Positions 32,816-45,306 of a stretch of DNA of 64,000 nt are shown here, one piece after another; the first letter of the stretch is position 1, and each line of letters opens with the position of its first letter. Source of the DNA: Crocodylus rhombifer. Its lineage: Eukaryota > Chordata > Crocodylia > Crocodylidae. A program made the translations under genes and the position numbers. The stretch is from contig JAVSML010024579.1 of NCBI GenBank assembly GCA_038503035.1, positions 35,680 through 99,679 on the forward strand. Reading direction: 5' to 3'. The notes beneath the pieces are model-generated. The model was given only the letters and a program-made list of their open reading frames with translations, searched no databases and was not told the origin of the DNA.

Positions 32816-33945
32816 TCCCTCTAAAGCCTTTTTTCCCTTTTTTTTTAAATACCATCCAAAATGAGGCTACATGTTGGTAGTTTAGGCCTAATATATGTGA
32901 GCTTTGTGAGGGGGAAGGAGTCACTGCCATTGAGAAAGAGGATTTATGACCAGAATGTAGGTGAGGTGCTAATTGACATCATTTAACTGTTTATTTCCTC
33001 CCTTATTAGAGCCTGCTTACTGGGCTATTCATTCATGCAAACAAGTGAAAGTTAACAAAGTGTTAATAATTGGTTTACACAGAGGACTTAATTAGAAATC
33101 ACCAATTTCTGTTTGCAATTATCCCTGAATACATCCTGACTACTTTTTCTGCCACAACAAATCAATACTTGCAGCACCTATCACAGTTGTCAGTCTTCAG
33201 ACATTGCTGCTTGAGGCACTGATATTTTATCAGTATGTAAGTGGAAAAAAGAGCTTTCTGAGAACAGAGAAAGAGTGGGAATGGTCAGACAGAAGCTCTG
33301 GTAGTGCTGAGAGGCATACCTTTAAAGACAGGAATCATACCCAGCTCTGCTTTATTCTATAACTCCTTGCAAAAACAGGAGAATACTAAGCTGGTTAACC
33401 AAGTCTTCCCAAAGCTAGCACAGAGATCCCATTTCCATCCTTGGGAACCATGGTCAATTTTGGCTATATTATAAGGACAGAAATTAGCCCATGGAAAGAA
33501 AGTGTGTTACATGTAAATCAATGCATCTTGTAATCATTCTGTTTTAACTGGTATTTCAACATCACTTCTCAGTTCAATAGCATAAATAATAGGGGTGACA
33601 GGAGCAACAGTTCCAGGCAACATTTTGGGGGAGGCGGTGCAAAAGTAGCAGCTGCTACAGCTACCACCTGGCTATGCCACCGCTGCTGGCAGCTACTACA
33701 CAGGGTACAGAGCTGGCCTATCTCAATTATTCCGCAGTTCTTTGAATCAGTGACCCTCACTAGTTCTCTCTTATTTATACTCTCTCTCCATTAGGATTCA
33801 ATTACCCTATGATACTGAAATCCCGCTCCCTGTATGCGTTTCAGTTTCCTGTTATGCCTTTATCATGCTTTTGGTATTTTATTCATGCAGCTGGAAAAGG
33901 AACTCCCTTGAGCAGCATTCTTTGACCTAATTTTCCGAAATGTTG

Positions 33946-33990
<45 letters not shown>

Positions 33991-36900
33991 TGACACCTCC
34001 GAATAGCAAGTGATTTACCTCATTTTCTGTCCCTAGTTATGTTTCCTAAGAATGTTTCTTTCTCCTCTTCTAACATATTTTTTCCTGGGCCTTATTTTTT
34101 CCTGGCTGGTTATTTTCTCTGTTTGCATGTACCTTGTTAATTTAGGTTCACTTTTTCTTTTGATGGATTCTGTAAAAACAATATTCATTTATATTTTTGT
34201 CATCCTGTTTCAGCTTTGTTCTTACAGCACTTTCTGTTATATCCTACTGAACAATGACTCCTGATCTGGTATAATTCATCCCAGCTAGAAGAAATCCATC
34301 TGCTGCAAGAATAATCTATTGGTGAATGTGTTGTATAGGTTCCCATTAGTGCTGCTGTGCAGAGGATATATCAATTGGGCCCTCTTCCTTTTACATAAAC
34401 ACAAGAGTTGGGCTTTTAGCTCAAACTGTAACAGTTTACACTTTTAGCCCTGGACAGCCCTAGTTTAATCCTCAGTAAAGCCAGGAGCAAAACCAAGGAC
34501 ACTGGTGGTTAGGGTAGTCACACGGAATGTAAAAAAAAACAAGGTTGCTTTGAATCAGAGGAGCAGAAGTTTTAGTCTTGGTCTCCCATATGCTGACTGG
34601 GACCCAATCCCCAAAGAAGAAGACCTGAAAAAGAGTGCACTGCACTGAAAAGCTTTTCTAAGTCTTTTCCCAACCATGCAATTGATCCAGTAAGCCACTA
34701 AAATCCCTGATCCCCAAGCTATTTCTTATTCTAGGTAGGTCTGTTTCTCTTTTTAGTAGAAATTCTATTCTGCCTAGAATATATCAATCTGTCTGCCTGC
34801 CTGTCTCCCTCCTTCTCACTTTCATTTTGTCCAGAAATTCCATTCTGGCCCTCAGAAACTTCTCCAGATGCCAGTTTCTTTAAAATTGGTGTGTGATTTT
34901 AGCTCTTTGGGTTCCTGGTTAAATCCCCACTGTGCTGGCAAAGAGAAGTTATCATCTACAAGTGCACCAAAATCCCATGAAAGAAAAGTCATTCCTATCT
35001 AAACATGTACCGGTTCCTGACTTCCTCCTGTTTACCTGACATCTAATATTAAGCCTCAGGCCTCAACTTACACCTAAAATGCAGGTTCCAAGTCCTGTTG
35101 TTTTCCCTACCTGCAAAGCAAGCACCCCAAAGCAAAATCTATTGATACATTCATTTTACCTCTTATACTATTCAGACTATCGTCATTTAAAGCTGTCACA
35201 AACCACAAACATTGAAAAACTGAAATAAATGTTCCAATTAAAATCAAAGAATCCATGAAAAAAAAGGCTTTGATGAACTTTCACTTTATAAGCTCTGAGC
35301 CTAATAGATACTGTCAATGCTTTCCTCAAAAGACTTCTTAGAATGAAAGCTCAAATTATATTGCAAGGCACAATTGTAGCTTATAGTGGCAGGTCTACTA
35401 TCCATCACTTCAGCATATAATATTGTAAACTCAGAAATGGGCATCCAGCCTGTCATACTCTCACAAAATATGTCCAACATTTCTCATCTCTATCAGACTT
35501 TGAAGGACAAATGCAACAAATGTACCTTGGCCAAAGCACCTGAGATGTTGGGTACAATTACTAGAATCAAAACGTTCAGCTTCATGCTTTCAATGATGTT
35601 TTTCTGTGTGTACATTTTCTGTGTCCTGTAGATACCACACCTAAGCTTCATGAATTAGAGGGAGGAAAGGCGTATTCCACTTTGATATTCAGATTCTTAT
35701 GGTTCGTTTTAATACTGTCTGAAGGGGAAGGAAGGAAAGGGGTGAAACATCTCATTTTCATAGACTTTCTGAATGCCTAGATGGAAATACATGCTGAACA
35801 AACCAATGAACAACTGCTGTTCTATTTAAGTAAGAAGAGTATATTTTGTCACACTTTGAGGATCATTTAAATTAAGCAGGCAGGTTGTTAATGTTTACAA
35901 AGTTTGATATTCCTTAAAAATATGCACAGAATAATGGAAGGAAAGCAACCTCTAATCTTGCCCTATTGCTAGTAGAACTGATTTTGATTTAGATGCAAAT
36001 ACTCATGCCAGTTAAATTCAACTTTTTGTTAATTAGTTTCTAAGACCAATTACAGTGGTTACTGTAATCGTTCTTCTCCCCATACCGAAGCCTTAATAAT
36101 TGTTAATATCAGTGTGTGTAAATACTAATTAAATCTGGTCCAATTTTACTCCTCTTAACTAGTATTTAGATTTTAAGGGGAAAAAATGGCTTTTTAAATT
36201 TACATTGACAGTGTATGTCCTATGTGATTTCCACAGCCTGTTCCAGTTAGCAACAAATGAAGATAAATACTGAGCAAAATCTGTCTAGGACTCCAACAGA
36301 ACAAGCAGCCCTGCTTACAAGGTGTTGCCAATACTTTGCATCTTATTGTTTTTATTTGTTTGATCATTAAAAATAATTTTCTAGCCCATTTGGCCTATTG
36401 CTTATAATCACAAAGGCATCTATCAAAGAATAGTAGTAAGTGGTAAATGTCATCTCAACAATTTACATCAATGGTAACTGATGGTGATAGTAAAGACAAA
36501 GGAGATGACAAAGAATAATATGTTTAGAGTGGCACTAAGGAAAGTATAAAAAAGTCCTCCCTACATCTTATGTATTTTAACTGACCCAAGTATGCATCCC
36601 TCCTTTAAATCATTAATTCAAGTTATTTTATTTTGACATCTTTTAGATAATTTGGCTGACTGGTTCAGTAAGGATGACTGCAATTAATATACTGGTAGGT
36701 TACACTGGAGGTGAAAGAAAAAGAAGTGGGGGAAAATGAAGTAAATTTAAAAATTAGGTCCGGGATTACAAATAAATAAATGGGTAGGACACATGTAGGC
36801 TTAGCTAAGACTCAATATTTGAAAGAAAGTTGAAAATAGGGTTTTCTTTACTATTTTCTGAGTCTGGAATTGGTTGGGTTTAATCATATAGCATCCTCTA

Positions 36901-37997
36901 GTGCCATAAGTGACTTCATCAGTGTACCTCAATCCTGACCTTCAGACTTCACCCTACACTGGAGAGTGCCAGGAGACGCTTACAGACTGCAAGCTCATTC
37001 GGCTATAGGATAACCTACTGTCTCCAAAGAGGGCAGCATTGGGAATAGGTGGGTAGCAGTAAAGTGGAGAGATGAAATCAGGAGGCTCATTTCATGCTAG
37101 ATCCCTTGCAGTTATCTGACAGAAAGCATTTTTTGCCAGCTTAGGTCAGGACCTATTTCAAACTCAGGTCACACATCAGGGTTGCAGCTATGCAAGCTAG
37201 CTCAGAGTAAAATAACTCCATTCAGTGCGCTCTAAGTAACAACAAAAGCATGGGCAGAGGAGATAGCTAATGAAAACATACATCCCATTGCCTTGTCTGC
37301 TTCTGTAAATTTACAGTGAGAAATTAAAAACAGAAGTAGAAGTTTCTGTCACAGGCCAAAAAGGAGAATTACTAAAGCTTATCTAACTATTCAACAAATA
37401 TGTTTGTTTTCATGTAAACACTCTATGTTCTGCGCCCCATGTTATCTGGTGTTAATAATGCAGCTAACCTTTCACTTCTACTAGTGAAAATCAAAACTCA
37501 GTCCATTGAAATCACCTAGGCACAGCAGTGAAAAGTTAGTATAATTGGAAATGGGATCACTAAACAATAATTTCTTTCTTCAGCAGTTATCTTTCATTGT
37601 TTCATAAGTCTACAACCTAGGGCTAAAATGTTGGTTAAGATGAATACTTCTGACACATAGTGACCTTGAAGTTGGCAGAGAGAGAACTCATTTCTTCCCC
37701 ATCTAGAATATGGGCCAGCCTCTCCATTCTGATAAATTCTGCTTTGTGCCCCACTCCTAGCAAAATGGCACAAAGAAATTAGCAATCCCTTGGAATTCTC
37801 CTTGTGGAAAGGGATTTCCTAAGTGGTCTACAGTAGGCTCAAATGTAGAAAGAAGGGCTTACAAATAGGAATGAAGCTAGATTTTCTCAATGCTGCAACT
37901 TTCACTGACATTTGCAGGAGCCCTTGGGCAGAAAAGCATAACTTACACCACTTTCGAAGCTGTTCGACTTTATTCTCAGTGCCAAACCAGGCTTCAG
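32816..37997. other. About 5 kb AT-rich non-coding DNA
   Basis: No gene recognised. It contains a (CA)n tract (33949-33988) and long intervals free of recognisable repeats, notably about 32960-33140 and 35880-36260, rich in TAATTA/ATTAAT words. The frame at 34052-34264 is hydrophobic (FFLGLIFSWLVIFSV...) but sits in T-rich DNA and has no supporting context. Confidence 0.5.
33949..33988 (+). repeat. (AC)20 microsatellite
   Basis: An uninterrupted AC dinucleotide run of 40 bp. Confidence 0.98.
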
Positions 37998-38222
37998 AGA
38001 GTGAGTCTACATGTGCCTTTTTTAGTGGGCTTAGCCTAAAATCACCATTTTTAAGGAGCATTAAGGGTTTGTGTCTACATGTCTGCACCCTTAATGCACC
38101 TTAAAAATGGTGATTTAAGGCTATGTGAGGCTATGTGCATAAAGCAGGTATCAAATTTAGGTAAGAACAGCTAGGTCACATTAGCACATGTGTAGATGTG
38201 CTAATGTGCATTAACATGTCTG
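37998..38222. mobile_element. MITE-like element with long internal palindrome
   Basis: The left part has GAGTCTACATGTGCC and the right part has CACATGTGTAGATGTGC, like the CTACACATG-terminus MITEs. Inside, 38032-38067 and 38088-38123 form near-perfect 36-bp inverted arms with a 20-bp loop: TAGCCTAAAATCACCATTTT pairs with AAAATGGTGATTTAAGGCTA. It has no coding capacity. The palindrome could be one MITE inside another. Confidence 0.72.
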
Positions 38223-38304
38223 ACAACTGACAAAAGGAAATTATTTTTATACAGCATGTAATTATAGTACTTATTGGCATCAGATTGTTGTGGAAGCTGA
38301 CAGT

Positions 38305-38585
38305 TTAGCCGGGTATAAAAAGGGATTAGACAAATTATTGGAGGAAAGGGGCATCAGTAGCTATTGAGCACAAGATACAGACTCTAAATGAGAACTTCCT
38401 GGACCTTAAATTCTGGAGACTGCAAGTGAGAAAGGAACAGTGGAAAAAACCCTGGTCATACCCAGTTCACTCTATCTTTCAACAGGCACTCTCTGCCACT
38501 GTGACACCTAGGATAGTGAGCTAGATGGATGCATAGTCCAATCCAGTACATGGCAAGTCTTATGTTCTGATGTTCTGGATCCCAA
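38305..38585 (+). mobile_element. L3/CR1-like LINE 3' end, old
   Basis: It reads GGTATAAAAAGGGATTAGACA, ATTGGAGGAAAGGGGCATCA, GGCTATTGAG-like sequence, and at the end GGATAGTGAGCTAGATGGAT followed by CAGTACATGGCAAGTCTTATG and TTCTGATGTTCT. This is the typical 3' end of old amniote L3/CR1-like LINEs (a 'gggctagatggacc...cttatgttct' layout). It is strongly diverged. Confidence 0.78.
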
Positions 38586-41006
38586 AATCCTGTGTATTTC
38601 CTTCTCCTCTGCCCCTTCTTGGCTCATATTCCTTTCCCAAACATTGTCCCTCTACATCCTATTTCCTATACTTCCCTCCTTAAACAAAAAATGAAAGGCG
38701 GTTCCTGATCCAACTCTCAATGCCTTTTTTAAATCTCCTATTTTCAGAAACTGTCAATAGTGAGTATACTTATACTCATCTTGCCTTTCCCCCAGGTCCT
38801 CCCTCTTATCATATGTGTGTCCATACACAGAACATCAGGGCTAATCCTCCAGTCTTCAGACATGCTCTTTCCCTTTGCTTTATCCTTTTGCCCTAGCATA
38901 TGCACTATTCCATTCTGCCATGGCATGTGCCATGTGTGTCACACTGGCTTCTTCTCACATCCTGGAACTACATATAATTTGATATTTTTTACAGTCTGGT
39001 GGCTTATTAACATGTACAGTAGATTTCCAGAATTCCCCCTGTAGTTCTGCAGGCATGCTTCTCAGGGCTGAAGCCCCATGTTTTTTCCATGAGCATCACA
39101 GCAGAGAGTATTTTGAGAATACCATAGCCTGAAATACTTTTGCTTGAACACAAGGCCACAACATTTCAACAGTCATATTATTCTATAACTTAGGAATGCT
39201 TCAGCAGTTAAAAAGAATAGCATCAGAGATAATAGGGAGCATGCCTATAGTTAATCTTAGCCATGTCTTGTCCTTTATTCCTGAATTAAAACCAGGGCTG
39301 TGCAGTGGCTTCCTTTTATGTAGCAGAGAGCACTCCAGTCAGCCTGCCACACATCTCTCAGTGTGAACGTACACAGACTGCATATGAAATAAAGCTTTAA
39401 ATAAGGAAAAGATCTACAGCCTGTCTCATGGCACCTCTCATGGCCTCCTCTCTTTTCCTCCCCCCCTTTTCACCATCATCCTCACTCACTGAAGATGAAG
39501 GTTAATATTAAACATTGCATTAATGGTTGTCAAATCAATCATGATCTTCCCTGGGTTATGCTAGGCAGAAGCAACACACTTTATAAGAAATCAGAGGAGG
39601 GTTTATGCCAGAAGTGGATGAGATAATGTAAAATCACTTATACAGGCACTCTGGAGATGGAACCCCATTTAATATTTAATATAGTCATTAACCTGAGAGC
39701 GGGAGGAAGAGGGTAATGGATGGCCTATTGCCTTTGCCTACAGGACAAGGTTCTGAAGTGAACCAACTCCCCCAGGGCAAGTATCACAGATGCCTAAAAT
39801 CTATAAAGGGGGTCACAGATGAAAGGAGTTTGAACAGTCTCAAAATTCCCATATGAGTTATGTCAAAATTGCAGACGGGTGTGGAATCAAAGGCAGCAGG
39901 ATTCCCTACATTGTACACAGTCATAAGCCATAGCAATCCAAATGCTCAATTAAGTTTATTATGGCAACAAACATACTGTAGTGGTGGAATAACCAACACA
40001 TCTGGAAAAGCTGCAGCAAATAATCAATTATTGAAGAAAGCTATGTACCAGAAACACTACTCTCGCCTTTTCTTCTTTTTATTTTTTCTTCTTCTGCCTG
40101 GATGACCAGCTGTTAGGATTACCCTTGAGAGCCAGAAATCCATGAACTACATTTAACCAAAAGAAATTTCAGCTTGCTTTTAAAAAATAAAATTCAGTTT
40201 ACAGGCAACCTTCTTAAAACTATATATATTTTTACACTAGAGTTTGTACATTATGTATTTACTAGTTATGCATCATGTAACTAAGTTTATCTGGAAATCA
40301 CTGTAGCAATATAGTGTGCCAGATCCACTGCTGGTGGCAAATGGATACTTTGCACCTTCCTTCCCCAATATTTACGTGACCTGAATACCTAATTCATTTA
40401 TCCTAAAGTAACTTTTTTTTTAATCATCTGAGTAGTACTGTTGGCATGGAAGTAAAGGTAGTATTTCTGTTTCCTTGGATGCATCACTGTGTGCACTGAT
40501 AACTACATATGTGGTTAACTGAGAAGAAGTCCAGGGAAAAATTAACAAGAAAAATACAACAAAATAGAAAAGGAGGAGGAGTGCCCTCCCATGTTCTAGC
40601 CTCAGTAGCTTCAGGGTTTGGGTCACTTGCCTGGGAAGCCACAGACCCTAGACCTAGGACATATGTCCAGATGTTCCACTGCTCAGGCATTACAGTTCCC
40701 TGCACCTTGTGTTTAACAGTCAGTAGAAAAACTGGATGACAAAGAGTGTAGTGAGGAAGTCTCTGCCTTACCAGGAAGAGAGTTCCAGGCTAAGATCCAG
40801 ATCCACCCCCTAGCCAACAGCCATCTCATTCAGCCACAAATCTTGTAGTTTGCACCCTTCCTCTTGACCCCACAAACCTCCCTCTTTTGGCTGCCTAGAG
40901 GCTACACTTCAAAACAAGTGCACTAAAAAGGGTCTGAGTAATGCTTGAGCTATGGCTGGCATACTGTTGGGAAATCAAGGAGATGCAGTAGCAAATGTTT
41001 TCTCAG
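38586..41006. other. About 2.4 kb non-coding DNA
   Basis: No gene or repeat is recognised. The small frames at 38760-39044 and 39860-40105 have no domain. Confidence 0.5.
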
Positions 41007-41228
41007 TGGGCACATCTACACATTCATTAATGCGCATTAAATTTAGTACTTGCAAAAGAAAGTACTAAGATCTTTAGCATGATTGGAGGGTATTTTTGAT
41101 GGTTAATGTACAGTAGACTAATACTACTGGGCATTAGCCTGATAAGAATGTTTTTTTGCCGTGACACTGTAATGTGCGGTCAATCAGTCTACTGTGCATT
41201 AAGCATCTTATGTAGACATGCCCAATGA
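41007..41228. mobile_element. ~220-bp MITE, CTACACATT-type termini
   Basis: The left end is TGGGCACATCTACACATTC and continues ATTAATGCGCATTAAA. The right end, on the opposite strand, is TTGGGCATGTCTACATAAG followed by ATGCTTAATGCACAGTAGAC. The termini are inverted and imperfect. The words GTACAGTAGACTAAT and CAGTCTACTGTGCATTAA mirror each other inside. It belongs with the elements at 9555, 21448 and 37998 by its termini. Confidence 0.75.
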
Positions 41229-42802
41229 GAAGGGGTCTAGAACCTACGTCCCCAGATAAGTTCCCTAACCACTCCATTAATAGGATCTAAAATATACAAG
41301 TGCCGTCCTCCATGTAGCATCTGCTAATCATAGTTTTAGTCACCTACATTTTCAAGCCTCGAATACTGGTAGGCATCCAAAAAGGGTGAAAGCACATAGC
41401 TAAATATATCCCAGAAAGCATGTAGTCCATTGCACAAGTTCAGCCTGCACACATTATGCATGTGCCACGTACAGCCAGGAAACAGAATTTTTATCTGGGT
41501 GTAAGTGCCAAAAACGTCTTTTATGGATAATTTACAAACTGGTACTTGAACAACCAAAGAGAAATAGAATTTCACCACAAGTGACTTTTCCAGAATTACA
41601 CAAAATGTCCCTGGTAGAAAGAAAAGAAAGCCATGTTTCTCAAAATTCTGTCTTGTCCCCTAACAACTAGACTCTTTTTACCTCTTTCACTGATCAAGAA
41701 TCAATGAGGGGCTTAGAGACAGACAAGTGGTGTTTCCACTGCCTCCACCCCTCAAAATGAATTCAACAGAGACAAAAGAAGCATGGTCAGTCAGCCACAG
41801 CATTGCCAATTGTGGTACTGAGATGGCTACTTGTGAGAGCGCCAACTAAGAAGGGGATGGTACATTTTTTCCATCCTAGAAACCTCCTGATGGTGAACAT
41901 CTTAGTGCCAGGGCCCTGCACCAGGAAGCTGGCATAGACCCAGAATGCATCTGGCCTTTTGAATAAGAGACATACAACTTTTTTAATTTTTCCACAACAA
42001 GAAGAGACAAATCTTTTGTGAAAAAGGTCAGTTCTACAATGAATTTTTACTGCAGATAGTATTAGTGTGCCCTGTAAGAATAGGCTACATACAGAAACAA
42101 TCTAAGTACCAACTGTTAATGCATGAAAAGCTGGTGATAAATATGAGGTTTTAGTTTATCTTTCTCTGGAAAAGCTGCAATGAGAAATGAATACCTATTA
42201 ACTGTCCTATTATTATTAATTAGGGTCCAGTACAGCCCACTCCAGTGAGGACCTGTTTGTGCTGGACATTGCATATGTGAGACACTTCCTTCCCTGTAGA
42301 ATTTGCAGGACTCAACAGGACAAAATAATACAGGATATCGGATACAAGGCCATGTAAAAGCACATATTGTGGGATGATGATAAGAAATGATGTACTGTGT
42401 TTTTTAATGAAAGATTCATTTAGGATGTTTGAGTATCAATCTGCCTTCTAAAACTGTTTTCATGAGCAAGCTCTCATGCTGGCACCAATGAACATTTGCA
42501 GATTGCCTTTGTTGTGGAAAACAGGACTCTTAAATATGCTCATCTTTGCAGGCAGGCATTCATCCATGGATCAAGTCTCAGACCCAGCTAAGCTCCACCC
42601 ATACAAGGAGTGGAACCAGGAGGAAAGGGCGGCTTTTCAGGTCTGAAAAGTCCATACATTTATATTGGTATAATTTATAAGAGTCACAGGGATCTGGCAG
42701 GCAGACATGCAAGTATTCTGGGGTATTTGCATATAGTAACTATTGTAGTACATAGTCATAACATACCAGAGAACCAGATAATAACATGTGCCTTGGGATA
42801 GG
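41229..42802. other. About 1.6 kb non-coding DNA
   Basis: No gene is recognised. AT-rich, without repeat signatures I know. Confidence 0.5.
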
Positions 42803-42992
42803 CTATGGACAGACACCTAGACCCATGTAATTTATACCAGTGAAGTTTTATCCTTGATTCTTTCCATGCTAATTCTACCCTGAATTGAATTAAGTTTTCC
42901 CAGTGTAAGGGTTTACATCATTTGTTTGCTCCTTTTCCATAAGGGCATAAAGGCTGATCAAACTGGTATAAATGTGATGCCTGTCCAGGCTC
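42803..42992. mobile_element. ~190-bp MITE with TTTATACCAGT inverted ends
   Basis: The left end is TGGACAGACACC...ATGTAATTTATACCAGTG (42806-42842). The right end, on the opposite strand, is CTGGACAGGCATCACATTTATACCAGTTTG. The inverted ends span about 35 bp with mismatches. Non-coding. Confidence 0.75.
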
Positions 42993-43074
42993 AAAGCACT
43001 TTTTTGCTTCCCCAGTCCTAAGACTTAGTTCAACTATGATGTAATGCTCACCAGCCATGATATCGGCGGTAACT

Positions 43075-43259
43075 GTCTCCTAGAAACTAGGAGGGTAGTC
43101 AAACACTGGAACAGATTACCCAGAGGGGTGATAGAAGCCCCATCCTTGGAGGTTTTCAAGACCTGACTAGACAAAGTTGGAGATGGTCCTGCTTTGAGCA
43201 GGGAGTTGGACTAGATGACTTCCTGAGGTCCCTTCCAAGCCTATTTTTCTATTATTCTG
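43075..43259 (+). mobile_element. CR1 LINE 3'-terminal fragment, old
   Basis: It reads ACACTGGAACAGATTACCCA, AGAGGGGTGATAGAAGCCCC, TCCTTGGAGGTTTTCAAGA and GAGTTGGACTAGATGACTTC, then CTGAGGTCCCTTCCAAGCCT and TTCTATTATTCTG. This is the last 180 bp of a CR1 and its decayed terminal microsatellite. Confidence 0.87.
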
Positions 43260-43689
43260 TTGCAGTGCCAGAGATCACTGGAGCACAAGGCTGGATCACC
43301 ACTGCTGCTGACAGTTAAGACCTTCACAGCCTTCATGGATATGCAACAAGTATCATTTCAAGTTAGAAATCATCAGCTGCAATGCTTCTCCCCTGCAATA
43401 ATATTTCCACTTTTTAATGAGTGCAAATGACATGAATGTCAGTTGTATGCCCCATTTGGAAAAGAGCACCCTCAAAAGCATGGTGCCCCCTATAACCATG
43501 CCAGGGAACTGCTTCAGTCAAAATTCAGTCTGATCCACTTCCTAATGGGTTTCCATTTACTGTTCATTAGGAACGAGAACAATCCCTCATCTATAAAACT
43601 TACTACAGCGCCTTGGCTGTTTCTAGTGTCTTTGTCTCTGCTACATCCACCTTTTGCCAAATTTGTGGTATCTGGAATGCTCACAACCA
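43260..43689. other. Spacer between two CR1 fragments
   Basis: No gene recognised. The frame at 43443-43697 runs toward the CR1 by chance. Confidence 0.4.
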
Positions 43690-44127
43690 TTGCATGATCT
43701 GGGGACAACAGGGCAGACCCTACAATGAGAGACTGCGGGACCTGAACCTGTTCAGCCTCCACAAGAGAAGGCTGAGAGGGGACCTGGTGACCTTCTATAA
43801 ACTCACTGGGGGTGACCAGAAGGGTTTGGGAGAGACTTTATTTCCCCTAGCATCCCCTGGCATAACAAGGAATAACGGCCATAAATTGTTGGAGAGTAGG
43901 TTTAGATTAGACATCCATAAGAACTAATTCACAGTTAGGGTGGCTAGGAGCTGGAACGAACTTCCAAGGGAAGTGGTGCTGGCTCCTACCCTGGGGGTCT
44001 TTAAGAGGAGGCTTGATGCCTACCTAGCTGCAGTCATTTGAGCCCAGTTTTTTCTCCTGCCCAGGCGGGGGGTCGGACTTGAAGATCTACAAGGTCCCTT
44101 CTGACCCTACTTCTATGATTCTATGAT
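43690..44127 (+). mobile_element. CR1 LINE 3' fragment (TTCTATGA tail)
   Basis: The protein reads GQQGRPYNERLRDLNLFSL, HKRRLRGDLVTFYKLTGG, GITRNNGHKLLESRFRLDI, then a stop at HKN* where other copies have RRYFTV, then VARSWNELPREVVLAPTLG. The nucleotide end is GTCGGACTTGAAGATCTAC and TTCTATGATTCTATGAT. About 440 bp, 5'-truncated. Confidence 0.93.
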
Positions 44128-45160
44128 CTTTGAGCTAGCAGTCAAGGACTTGAATGAGTTCATTTTAGAGATGCTTTTCTGTTGTGATGTTATACTTGAG
44201 AGTCACCTATTAGAGTTTAAGATTCTGTCTATCTTCCTAATAATTGGCATTTTTCTCCCTGCACTTTCAGCTATTGTGCCTTACTGAACTATGCTATTTA
44301 CCATACTAGGCATTAAAAGGAGAGAGTTGAGACATAGCAACAAAAACTATAAATCATTTGGTAACATTAAGAGATTGTTGTTGAACTCAGACATTTTTAT
44401 AATAGTTTAGTGAATCTAGAGTGGGAAAAAATTGCTATATATCTCTGTACATGTAATTTTTTGCCTGCAAAAGAAAAATGTTAGCAGAGACAGAGTTCAG
44501 AGCCAGAGGGAAAGTGGCCTTTACCATCAGAGAAATCTGATGTGTAATAATAATTAAAAATATATATATTTAACATGCTAAAATTGGCTGATGAATCACA
44601 AAAAAGGAAATGCTCCCAGTAAGGTCACCACTCTTACCCATGCTTATGGTAAGCAATAGGGGCATTAAAATGAAATACTAATCTGTTAATGACTAAGGTG
44701 GGGAGCAGGGAAGGGATATTTGATTTTTTAAAGCATGGCAACGAACATGGCATGCTTTATATGTTTTTAAAGTTATGTTTGAAATTGATAGTAGTTTCTA
44801 ATGCTGATAAAGCAACAGAACTTCTTAGACTGCTTTGCTATCAGTATTTTTCTAAATTTATGGCAAGCTTCACTGTGAAGAATTCAGTGAGCCATTTGTA
44901 AACCTATTGTACAGTGTCAGCAGGCTTTTATTGCTTTTATTGTTTGTGGATAAAGATAATAACAGGGTTTTTGTGGGGGGAAACGATCTGACTCAACTTT
45001 AAACTTAACTAACAGAATACTGTATTTCCTATTTCCATTTCCTATTATACTTCAAGATGTCATCCAGTGTTTCATTTTTTTTTTAAGGATTTTACACTTT
45101 CTTTTATATGGACTGCATTGCATGTCACTCAAAACAACGTGGTCCAGTGCATAAAATAAG
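44128..45160. other. About 1 kb AT-rich non-coding DNA
   Basis: No gene or repeat recognised. Confidence 0.45.
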
Positions 45161-45164
45161 AACA

Positions 45165-45225
45165 CCTTAGGTTCTTTTGCTGGTTCTGCTATGGATTTGC
45201 TGTATATAACCCTAAGCAAATCATC
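45165..45225 (+). repeat. Possible MIR SINE fragment
   Basis: TTGCTGGTTCTGCTATGGATTTGCTGTATATAACCCTAAGCAAATCA, read in short blocks, follows the MIR order 'gctctgc...ctgtgtgac...gcaagtca'. It stops abruptly where the CR1 tail begins. Confidence 0.5.
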
Positions 45226-45306
45226 TGACCCCAGCAGTCTTTCCTGCCCAAGAGCAGGGGGGCTGAACCCAATGATCTTGTAAGATCTCTTCCAGCCCTT
45301 TTGAAA
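45226..45306 (+). mobile_element. CR1 LINE extreme 3' end
   Basis: About 80 bp: CTGACCCCAGCAGTCTTTCC, TGCCCAAGAGCAGGGGGGCT, GAACCCAATGATCTTG and TCTTCCAGCCCTTTTGAAAT. This is a severely 5'-truncated CR1, apparently inserted in a MIR. Confidence 0.8.

Noticed and set aside
34052..34264. Hydrophobic 70-codon frame suggesting a membrane protein
   Set aside because: T-rich DNA gives Phe/Leu/Ile-rich translations by composition. No start context or neighbour supports it.
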